64,000 nucleotides of DNA from Girardinichthys multiradiatus. Its lineage: Eukaryota > Chordata > Actinopteri > Cyprinodontiformes > Goodeidae. The DNA lies in assembly GCF_021462225.1 (NCBI RefSeq), contig NC_061805.1:31141958-31205957 (forward strand), in the 5' to 3' direction. How positions within the stretch are numbered: the stretch's first letter is position 1; each line of letters starts with the position of its first letter. A program made the position numbers and the translations under genes. This document shows, in pieces, positions 49,601-58,720 of this stretch. A model generated the notes under the pieces. The model saw only the letters and a program-made list of their open reading frames with translations, had not been told where the DNA came from and did no database searches.

Positions 49601-49859
49601 TGTTTCATTAAAATATTGTGTGTTTAGTTGGTGGTGTAGATGCTATTCTGGAGACTGTTTTTCTTTTTTTACACACTTCTGACCATTGCTCTCATATACA
49701 TTTGACTTTTTGAAAAAAGACTTTTGGGACACAACACCTGGGCAAACCTCTGGACGACGGGGAGGGACCAGGTCCAACGATGATGTCGAGGAAGAAGAGG
49801 GGGCTCCTTTCTTTCACTGTGACTCTGACACGCCTGGTTCTGAACCATTAGAGGGGTAA
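40683..49859 (+). CDS. trafd1: TRAF-type zinc finger domain-containing protein 1 (FLN29)
   Basis: Nine coding exons: 40683-40717, 40800-40935, 42209-42262, 42527-42965, 43097-43372, 43444-43508, 48181-48441, 48771-48909 and 49720-49859 (TAA). They total 1545 bases, 514 aa. The N-terminal TRAF-type fingers are clear: [53 protein letters not shown] and [21 protein letters not shown]-terminal CEFC-type fingers follow ([38 protein letters not shown]). The protein is a negative-feedback regulator of TLR/RIG-I signalling in mammals. The 3' end is uncertain: the TAA overlaps a GGGGTAAAA donor-like site, and splicing to 49991-50036 and 50385-50456 would give 552 aa. Intron 6 is 4.7 kb of repeats. Confidence 0.9.
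43600..44025 (+). mobile_element. Left part of a split Tc1-like transposon in trafd1 intron 6
   Basis: AATTGAAGTCCATCACTCTA followed by CGATGAGAACG is the transposase DNA-binding region of a known fish Tc1 family. It continues to AAAGTTGCATCTGACTGAAT, AACAAGACTTGTTGC and stops at about 44025. The right part resumes at 47390, where TGTGTCCTTTGGACC continues the same protein region. No intact frame. Confidence 0.6.
44020..44640 (-). mobile_element. LINE ORF1 fragment with start of an esterase-like domain
   Basis: The minus strand encodes a proline/serine-rich stretch (44308-44622, for example [15 protein letters not shown]). Then, after a frame change, comes [20 protein letters not shown], and at 44010-44056 [16 protein letters not shown], which resembles the GDS-type start of the SGNH-esterase domain in ORF1 of CR1/L2-type fish LINEs, with the GDS serine replaced (GNT). 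It is truncated at the Tc1 breakpoint. Confidence 0.5.
44705..47035 (-). mobile_element. 5'-truncated L2-type LINE in trafd1 intron 6
   Basis: The minus strand encodes the reverse transcriptase from [20 protein letters not shown] (47012) through [29 protein letters not shown] and [13 protein letters not shown], then after a frame break at about 46510 the C-terminal part: [41 protein letters not shown]. The catalytic YADD is intact. The 3' region (44705-45400) carries the family tail with TTTATTTATATAGCACCAAT near its end. The sequence is truncated at 47035, so it has no endonuclease. Good preservation suggests moderate age. Confidence 0.88.
47125..47390 (+). mobile_element. tRNA-derived SINE
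   Basis: A-box-like TTTGGCTCAGTGAGAAGAGT and B-box-like GAGTTTGATTCCAGC are spaced as in a tRNA promoter. They are followed by the SINE body (GTGCCCCTGGGCAAGGCACT) and a LINE-like tail with AAAGCACTTTGAGTATGACT and GCGCTACATAAGTTCAGTT. It fits fish V/SINE2-type tRNA SINEs. It lies between the L2 copy and the resumed Tc1 element. Confidence 0.75.
47390..47880 (+). mobile_element. Right part of the split Tc1-like transposon
   Basis: This resumes with TGTCCTTTGGACCAAAGTAG (mutated WSDETK region), then GCTGTCAAGCATGGTGGTGG (VKHGGG motif) and TAAGTCATACAGAAAACAGA. The terminus is AGGGTGTACTTTCTTTTTAC at 47838-47857. It pairs with 43600-44025 as one element. Confidence 0.65.
49080..49215. repeat. 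hAT-like repeat fragment
   Basis: GCAGACCGTGGGCCATTTGC followed by GGCCTTAGG and later GGCCTGCAACTGG follow the pattern of a common fish hAT-derived repeat with GGCC-rich ends. It lies in trafd1 intron 8. Confidence 0.4.
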
Positions 49860-50400
49860 AAACATTAATAACCTTGAAGTGAAATATCTCTTTAGTTTAA
49901 TTTAGAAACTAAGCACAATTTAAACACATTTGAATTAAGTACATAGTAATTTGTGCTTTGCTTTTTTTTTTTTTTTTATGTATCCACCAGATTTCATATG
50001 CCAGAAAACAAAGAAGGGACAGGGAGCAGAACAAAGGTTTGTTTTACTTTTATTTGATGACACTCTGCTCGTGCTTGTACTCGACAGATGGCACAAGTCA
50101 CCAAAGCTGTGGTGTTTATTGTGAGTCTTTGTTTAGCCCAACTATTAAATGACTACAAGCTCTTAAATTTTGACGAAATATTAACAATATCCACAGAAAA
50201 TGTTTGGTGAAAAGTTTAAACCAAGCAGGTTCTATTACTAAATGTTGTTTTCAGTACATTTAAATGATAATATTTGCCGCTACATCAGTTGTTACTGATG
50301 ATATTTTAACAGCTTTATTCTTTTAAGAGTTTCCAGTCTCAACTAATGTTTAGTCCAACGTGTTTGCCTCTATGTGGATTCCAGGTGCACGAGGTAAAGT

Positions 50401-50590
50401 CTAATGTACACTATTACAGGAAGAGCAGCCTTTTCCAACCTGTTGCTTTCCTTTAAAATCTCCCGAACTTATATTTCTACTGTATTTCTTCTCTGCATTT
50501 TTCGTCTGTGACAATGAGTCGGCTGGAAGATCAGGAAGCTCTTTTTCACTCCACAAGTCTTCCACTTCCTTGAGGCTGCAAACATAAATG
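50401..50590 (-). other. Possible orphan minus-strand terminal exon
   Basis: After a minus-strand TTTGCAG acceptor at about 50575, the frame reads LKEVEDLWSEKELPDLPADS and continues protein-like to a stop at 50401. I do not recognise it and found no upstream partner exon on the minus strand before the LINE at 51265. It overlaps a possible last trafd1 exon in antisense. It could be the tail of an unrecognised convergent gene, a gene fragment, or chance. Confidence 0.2.
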
Positions 50591-51264
50591 TCCCGAGTCA
50601 TCAATGAGTCACACGATGAAGCATGCATCAACATCTACTGGGGGTTAATTTTTTTTCTGAAGCAAGTTTAGACTCTGAGTAATATAGTGTGTTACTCAGT
50701 ACAGTACATAATGTACAGCCAGACATTTTTCCTGCCAGAATGAAATATTCACTGTAGTAAAAATACCACGGTGTGACGGTATCGCACTAATTACTCTAAA
50801 ATATAATGTAACAATAATATGTACCATGATCTATTTCCTTTTTAATATAAAACAGAAAAGCAACAATTATTCTTACTGCTGTGAAAATAATCTAACATAT
50901 TGATTATTACAGCTATAATAATACTCTTAAAAATATCAGATTAAACCTCTTCCTATGTTAGAAGTGGGTTTCAAGTAGATATACTAGTCGTGCTGAATAT
51001 TCCACCTTTTCACCTCAGTTTCAGAACAGGATGATGGGCGGTGTTTACTTCCCACACCGTGACTGTTCTTGTTTTTAATATTTCTAAACTCCTCAATTTC
51101 TCCTTTTTCCCACATCACTTTAAGGTTCCTTCCTTTTCTGCTCCACCCGTGTCATTTGGACACAGAACATTGTTTTTAAAACATCGCTATAGAAATACTA
51201 TGTATTAACATATTATTCAGTGAGTTTTTTTCTTTTTTTTTATGAACGCATTTACAAATATACA

Positions 51265-53880
51265 TTCAATTCAATTAAATTCAAAAATACTTTATTAATC
51301 CAAAAGGGAAATTAAATGTTGTTGTAGCTCATTATGTAGGTTTTTTCAAAGAGCCGTTGTAGATGCTGATGGCTGTGGTCAGGAAGGATCTCCTGTAGCG
51401 CTCCGTCTTACAGCAGATCTGAAGAAGCCTCTGACTGAAGACACTCTGTTGTTGTAGGACAGTCTCATGAAGAGGATGCTCAGGGTTCTCCATAATGTTC
51501 TTCATTTTATGAAGAATCCGTCTTTCCACAATGATCTCCAGAGGTTCCAGAGGAGTCCCCAGAACAGAACCAGCCTTTTTATCAGCTTATTGATCTTTTT
51601 TAAGTCCCTGACTCTGATGCTGCTTCTCCAGCAGATGATGGCAGAAGAGATCACACTCTCCACAACAGACTTATAGAAGATATGCTGCATCTTGCTGCAA
51701 ACACCAAAGGACCTAAGCTTCCTCAAGAAGTACAGTCTGCTCTGTTCCTTCTTGTAGACGGCTTCACAGTTGCATCTCCACTCTAGTCTGTTGTCCAGGT
51801 GAACACCGAGGTATTTATACTCCTCCACCACCTCCACTTCTTCTCCCATGATAGAAATAGTTTTTGACTTATTCCTGTTTCTCTTAAAATCTACAATCAT
51901 CTTCTTTGTTTTAGTCACGTTCAAAATGAGATGATTGTTTCCACACCATGCCACAAAGCGGTCCACCACCTTCCTGTACTCAGCTTCTTGTCAATCTCTG
52001 ATCCCCCCCACGACTGCAGAATCATCCGAGTATTTCTGCAGATGACAGGCCTCCACCTGAGTCTTCTGGAGTTTCTGACAAAGCAAATCAGGTTGGATTG
52101 TATTAAATGCACTGGAGAAATCAAAGAACATGATCCTCACAGTGCTACTGGCTTTGTCCAGATGACAGTGGGTTTGTTGAAGCAGGTGTATGATGGCATC
52201 TTCAACTCCAACTCCACAGCGATAAGCAAACTGAAGGGGGTCCTGATGGTTTACTGTTTGCTTACTCAGGTGGGCCAACAGGAGTCTCTCTAGGACCTTC
52301 ATGATGTGGGATGTCAGGGCAACAGGTCTATGGTCATTGAGGACTGATGGGTGAGTTTTCTTTGGTACCGGAACAAGACAGGAGGTCTTCCACAACACCG
52401 GAACCTTCTTCTGGGCCAGGCTAAGGTTGAAGAGGTGCTGCAGAATCCCACAGAGCTGTTCTGCACAGACCTTCAGGACTCTAGGGCTGACATGATCTGG
52501 ACCTGCAGCCTTATTCCGATTCAGTCTCTCCAGTTGTCTCTTCACCTGATTTCTTGAGACACACAGGTGGAAGGGGGAAGCAAAGGAAGCATCAGCATCT
52601 TCTGATATGGTTGAAGGCAAACATGTAGAAGCAGAAGAGTCTAGGGCTGAGGTGGAAGATAACAAATGTGAGGTGTTACTGGACAGCTGTGGGTCCTGTG
52701 GGTCAAAGGAGGGTGGGATGTCTGTTTGGCTGTGAGCAGGAGAGGAGGATGTTGAGCTTCTTTCTGAACTGAACCTATTGAAGAATACGTTCAGTTCATT
52801 GGCTCTGTCCAGACCTCCATCGGTCTGATCATCCTTCTGCTTGAAGCCTGTGATCTTCTTCATCCCTGTCCACACATCTCTGATATTGTTTTGCTGGAGC
52901 TTGCTCTCCAACTTCTTCTTGTACACCTCCTTTCTGTCTCTTATCTTGACTTTAAGTTGCTTCTGTAAACTCCTCAATAATTCTCTGTCTCCCTCTCTGA
53001 AGGCTCTTTTTTTCTTGTTAAGCAGGTCCTTCAGGTCACTGGTGATCCAAGGTTTGTTATTGGGGAAGCATCTCACGGTTCTGGTGGGGATGATGTTATC
53101 CACACAGAAGTTTATATAGTCGGTTACACACTCAGTCATGGCATTGATGTCCTCTCCATATGGCTGGAACAGTGCGTCCCAGTCTGTAGCCTCAAAGCAA
53201 CCTTGCAGAGCTTCTTCAGCTTCCTGTGACCATTTTCTCACAGTCCTCTTTATTACAGGTTGCCTCTGAACAAGGGGCTTATATTTCAAGCAGAGAAAAA
53301 CAAGATTGTGATCTGATTTCCCTAGAGGACGTCTTGCTGTAGAGATGTATGAGTCCTTGACATTTGCATAAAACAAATCCAATGTTTTGTTTTCTCTAGT
53401 AGAGCAGCTGACAGACTGTTGAAACGTTGGAACTGTAGCAGAGAGTGAAGCATGGTTAAAATCACCAGAAATTGCCACAAAAGCATTGGGGTTTTGTGTC
53501 TGTAGCTTAGCAACAACTGAGCTGATGGCATCACATGCAGTGTCGGCAACAGCGGAAGGTGGAACGTAAACTGTTGCCTAAATAACACTGGTGAACTCTC
53601 TGGGTAAATAATATGGATGAAACCTTACTGCCAACAGTTCAATATCTGGACTGCAGAGATGACACTTCACAGTAACATGTCCTGGATTACACCATCTGTT
53701 GTTCACAAGTACTGCCAGTCCACCTCCTTTACATTTGCCGCTCCTCTTTAAATCTCTGTCTGCTCGTATGGTTAAAAAGCCCGGCAGAGAGACGCTGGAG
53801 TCGGGGATATGATCCTGCAGCCATGTCTCATGTACTTTCAGAATTTCTAACTCCATAAATGTCTGTGGTAGCAATTAAAG
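51265..53880 (-). mobile_element. Rex1-type LINE with internally deleted reverse transcriptase
   Basis: The minus strand encodes an APE-type endonuclease (ETWLQDHIPDS, KGGGLAVLVNN; then ISGDFNHASLSATVP and GKSDHNLVFL), the RT fingers (NKAAGPDHVSPRVLKVCA, VPVPKK, HRPVALTSHIMKVLERLLL) and the thumb region (KYLGVHLDNRLEW). Between FNTIQPDLL and HLQKYSDDSAVVGG, about 60 residues expected for this clade, including the PQGTVLSP box, are absent without a frame change, near 52055. A frameshift separates the last 150 codons (51502-51969). The 3' end is at about 51265, with AATTAAATTC/AATTCAATT tail repeats. It is 5' truncated at about 53880. Confidence 0.88.
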
Positions 53881-54604
53881 TGTCCACAACAGATTCAGAT
53901 TTATTTTTTGTTGTTTATGTTCCACCTTGTGATACACATTAAAACATGACCTCTTAAGTCATTTTAACACCAGGGAGGGGGGAAAAAAAGAGTAAAAGCA
54001 GAGTTAAAAATGGCTGTGGTGGTGATGTATTCAAAACTTGCATTTTAAATGTAAGTCAGTGGCACAAACAAAAATGGTCAAAATATTGTTCTATTTCATT
54101 AAAAATTCATATGAGAGAGTTAAAGAAAAAATTTTACAAAGGAAATTCTCCCCAAAAATACGCAAACTGACCAAAGAAAAGCAAGAATAAAATTCAATAA
54201 ACATAAAAGTTGTTCAGAGATTCAGGAGGGTGGATTTGCATTTTTTTCAGCCAGCTGAATGGCAGTCCATAGGAAAGGTGGTCAGGGAGCAGCACTGTGT
54301 TACTCTGTGCTCCACACTGCTGGAGAAAACATTGGTCCTTTTGACAATTTCTCTGGTAGCTCATTTAAAGGTCTTAAACCTGTAGAACCTTTTGGACAGA
54401 ACATTTCAAAGGGTTTGAAACAGTAACACTCTAAAACCCCTTAAAGCTGCCAGTAACCTGCCCAGAGTTATTCTGCTGTTTTAGAATCCTTCAAATTAGA
54501 TACCAGAAGAAGTGCTGGAGATCAGAGATTATTTAGCTGTACGGAGGATTGAGTAAATGCTTCCCCTCCCCCACCAGTTGCTGCTGGTCAGCTGGCTGAA
54601 AGAA

Positions 54605-55145
54605 GGCTACTTGTTACGGTTTACTTGATATTGGACCCCAGAATGCATACGAGCAGGCATCGTGATGGTAAGTGAAAAAAGGTTTAATAACAAAACTCAC
54701 ACTCAGCAGGAGGCAGGAACAAAACAAACGGGCATGCAAGACAGGCATGGCATGATCAAAAAAACAGGACTTAGTTTGCAAACAAGACAAGATCATGAGA
54801 ACTAGACATGAGCATGAGAGATGTTTCCGCACCGACTAGCTGAACAGGTGTGTATAAATGGAGCATGGTACAGGTGGAAAACAAAACTGATTAACATGGT
54901 GCAGGTGAACCGAATAAACTTAATTGACAGACAGAACAAAATGTGGCTGCAGCAAAAACAGAGACTCTAATATACAAACAAAACATGAACAAGACTAAAA
55001 CATGACCAGAAAAATAATAAACAAAACCATGATTCAAAATCTAAGAAGAATACTAACAAAAGAACGAGTCAAAACCTTAACTGTTAAAAACATAAGAAAA
55101 AACCAGAAACCAAAAACCAAACAACCCCAAATCATAACACTACTA
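54605..55145. repeat. Probable non-autonomous DNA repeat
   Basis: Sequence from TTGATATTGGACCCCAGAAT through AAAAAGGTTTAATAACAAAA to many ACAAAACATGAACAAGAC-like units and CCCCAAATCATAACACT resembles a fish non-autonomous element whose body is rich in AAACA. The family is not certain. Confidence 0.35.
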
Positions 55146-57708
55146 CACTTTTACCAGATTTACAAGAAAGACAAATTCAACCGCATATTTCTGATGGTGT
55201 AAAACACTCATGCTGAGGAAACTGCATGTCTATCTTTAAAAATCTAAATCACAACAACTGGTATCTATAAAATATTTGTAACAATATTATTAATAATAAT
55301 AATACTGCATACTCTACAGTTTTCCAACTCTGTGCAGCAGCTTGTCCATAAAGCGTATACCGAGTCCTGGATGAACATGTTTGATTTGGGATGCCGCATC
55401 TCTGCTTTTTGGTCTTTCTTCTGAAAATGAATGCGTCTGCGAGGGATCTCCAGTAATCCCAAATACAGTTGTCCCCCGTTCACACTGTGTTATTTAATTC
55501 CTTTTGGTGGATTATTTCACTTTCTGCTGTTCCAGCTTAGAGGCTCAATCATTTTGGAACAATAAATAAGTGTTTTATGTGATTAGACAAATATTCTGCT
55601 TGAAGGAATAAATAGAACCGAAGGTTTCGGATCTCGTATTTTTCTTTATTTCCTGTTGTGTTTTTTTTTTGTGTGTGTCTGTAAAAGTATTTTCAGTTGT
55701 ACTGTTCTCCATTTCTAGCCTCCCAAGAAGCAGAATGAGGAGCAGTAGGAAGGGTGAGAGAAATGGAAACGTCTGGAGAAATGGAAAGCATTGCACCTTT
55801 TTCTCTGCTTCATCTGTTTTTGCACACTTTTAAACAGTATAGAAAAACCAACCTAAGTGCCTTTGAAAACTTAAGTATACTACAGTTTATACTGTAATGA
55901 TTTTTACAGATAATGTCTGATTTGGTTTTATTCTTTCATTTTCAGTTTAATTAATTCAGTTTTATTTTTATTTTTGTAACATTAAGAAATTAGGAAATGT
56001 ATTTTGTTAACATTGTATTAGTTTTTAATTGCCTAAGTCCTGGTTCATAGGGGATCACTGAGGTCATCTAAAACGGACCCAGCTAAAGTTAATCTGCACC
56101 TTGTTTCGGCTGCCAGGGACATCTTGTTTTCATCCTTCTGTGCCAGCTACTCCAGGTTCTTCCTTTGTTCCTCTGTGTTTCTGTCTTCATCCAGCGTGAA
56201 TCACTTATAGAGACTTTTTAAAAAGACAATGCTGGGAACAGATTAGATTTCTTTTTGGATGTTTCTCTGACCAAGATAGTAGTAATTTCTAAACATTATT
56301 CTCACATATACTCTTTACCATTCGTCTTTTGGGATTTTCTGTAACTAAGCAGTGATACTGTTTTATATTTTTAATTCTAACCTATAAATACAGTCTTGTT
56401 TTATTATATTGAGTCGGCTTTAAAACCATAATATGATGTTTTATGTGTTTAATGCAGTAGAAATATGTAATAGCAGGCCAGAAAGGCTTTAGTTAGTAGA
56501 GCTGCTGCTAATCCATGAGAACATCTTTCATTGAGGATTTAATGCACTTATGCACACAGCTGAATATTCTTGTTAAACAACTGATGTAATACCCTTTGTC
56601 TTTTGCTGTGATTAAATAGTTTAATAAGGATAATCATGGTTTTATCACTTTTTTTACGTCTTGGCCGCTTGATTTCATGAGCTTCAAAACTCAGTTGTCT
56701 GATATGAAGTTCTGTGGGCATAGTACTACATAACAGACTTTTTATGCTGATTTATATATAGTGTTTGTGTGAAGGTGATGCTGCAGTATGGATACAATAT
56801 TTTAGCTGCAATAATTTGGATACAGTTAAACAAAATGACATTTATAAAATCCCAGTTTTTACTCTATGAAGTAAATCTCAAGACTGGATTTTTAAATTAA
56901 TGTCTTTAAGAATAACAATACTTGCACACAACAAACCAGACAGAGGTTGTACTAACACCTTTTCAGCACAAAGTGAACATTTCCAATCATTAGACCACTT
57001 CAATATGTTGAAATATTTTTTTTCTAGTTTAAACAATACTTTAGGGGATATAATTTGTTATTTTTTGTATTTACTTGGAAATTATTCAAACCTAAATGTT
57101 TTCACAACTTGAGACAAATTACACTGTTTTATAAGTGAGAAAAGTTCCAATTGAGTAAAATTGACATCTGCTCTGTATGTTCATCAGTGGCAGTTGTATA
57201 ACACTTATGGGCAAGCCTCGTACTTCTGCTAACAATAAAAAATTATTTTAGTAAGTTTAGATTTATAAAAAAAAAAGGTTTGATGAGCCCATATATTAAC
57301 TCACAAACCTCACAAATTAAATCGTTTCATAAAGCTCAAATTTTGTACAGTGTGAACAATAAAATTTTAAATTTTGAACAAGAAATGACTAAATACAGTC
57401 AATGGTCATTTAAAAATTGTAAAATAGTAATTTAGCACTGACTTAGAAGCTATGAATTTAGATAACTAGTGTTTGTATAGCAATCTAGTGCATTGTAAAG
57501 CAATTTTCTTTTATGACAATAGGAAAAAGAAAACTGCCCCCACCCCACAGGCTGAAACTCGCAGCTAGTCCCAGGATGACAGAGCCCAAACTGGACCAAA
57601 AACCCCAGTCTCAAAATGGTCGTACTGTTTTATACTAACATGATTTAAGCACTTTTAAAATATTGTCAGATGTGCATTGTATGTTTATTCACACAGAAAA
57701 TGGAGATA

Positions 57709-57953
57709 GGAGGCAGTGTGCCACCAATTCCTGAGTATTGAGAATAAAACACAACAGATTTCTGGTTAGAGAAACTAATAGAAAAGTCAGACAGTGTAAA
57801 AATCAACAAAACAGGAATCCCTTAAACTGCAATAATATTTTTGCTTTATACACCTCTTTAATATCAGTTGGTTATTCTGAACAGAAACACTTGACATGTT
57901 TAATTTGGGGCGCCTGTTTCACGTAGGAGGGGTATTAGTGGCACACTGCCTCC
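57709..57953. repeat. Inverted repeat pair of unknown origin
   Basis: GGAGGCAGTGTGCCAC at 57709-57724 is the exact reverse complement of 57938-57953. With one mismatch the match extends to 20 bases. The arms are separated by 213 AT-rich bases. No known MITE terminus or gene was recognised. Confidence 0.7.
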
Positions 57954-58239
57954 AGGCTCTTTTGTAAAAAACCGCCCAAACCACAAATATCATTAGTTTA
58001 GAGCTTCATAAAATAGGGTTTGTATAAACTGCTATGATGACAAGACAAACATGACATGTTTTACATCAAAATTTGCTTTGGTCTTTGCCCCTTTCTGACT
58101 TGATGCGTGCTTTAATCTCCTGGACCAACTAACCTGGTTGAACCCAGATAAAGTAAATAAGAAAGTTCTCTACTGCAGGTACCTGCGGATAACCTTTTAA
58201 CAGCGTTAACCTCACTTCCAAAATCTTCTCCCTTTCGGG

Positions 58240-58669
58240 GGCCAACAGTGGCACGGATTGACCCTCATACACAGACGATGTTTTCACATCCTCCCGCACG
58301 GTGGTGCGCTTCGAATGAACGTCGGGAGGAGCCGGAGTCCGGAGGGGCGGGGTTACAACTTTCAGTGGGAATTCTCAGTTCAAAAAGCTGACCGTCCTGC
58401 CGTGAGACTAGGGTTGCCTTTGCTATCATCTGGATAAGGAAAGTATTGCTTAAATATGCTGTTAGCGAGCGACTCCAGAGCTTTCTGTCGTTAGTTTAGC
58501 CAAAATAGCCTATCCTGTCTGCGCCGAAGAAGGAAACAGAAAAAAGAGAAGGAGCATCAAGAAATAAAACGCGAGTCGTGCAGGTGGTGCACGTTGTTGA
58601 CCAGGATCATCTTCACAGCGGGAACCTCCATTCATCCCTTACTTTCCAGTCTCGCTTGGACTCATCAGG
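58240..58669 (+). promoter_or_regulatory. GC-rich promoter and 5'UTR of an unidentified gene
   Basis: A CpG-containing patch with a GC box GGGGCGGGG at 58344-58352 stands out from the AT-rich surroundings. It leads into a 5'UTR ending in TCATCAGG directly before ATG 58670. The TATA-less, CpG-rich character suggests a broadly expressed or developmentally regulated gene. Confidence 0.55.
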
Positions 58670-58720
58670 ATGTCCCTGGAGACGTATTCAGCCCTGGACG
58701 AGTCCTCTCTCCGAGCTTTG
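58670..58720 (+). CDS. First coding exon of an unidentified gene (partial)
   Basis: ATG 58670 opens a 17-codon frame (MSLETYSALDESSLRAL) that ends exactly at a strong donor, TTTG|GTGAGTAC, in phase 0. The upstream GC-rich promoter supports a real first exon. The next exon is not in the remaining 5.3 kb as far as I can tell, so intron 1 is large. The 17 residues contain no motif I recognise, and I do not assign a family. Confidence 0.6.

Larger units (their letters stand above)
53881..58200. other. AT-rich intergenic region, no gene recognised
   Basis: I found no exon I can support. Small minus-strand frames near 55265-55483 and 55575-55796 lack splice or homology support. A repeat-like block lies at 54605-55140 and an unexplained inverted repeat pair at 57709/57938. 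Confidence 0.5.

Noticed and set aside
55265..55796. Minus-strand frames with hydrophobic or basic segments
   Set aside because: No splice sites, no recognisable motif, and long stretches of single-base bias; I cannot support a gene.
57709..57953. microRNA hairpin
   Set aside because: The arms are only 16-20 bases with a 213-base loop, which does not fit a pre-miRNA.
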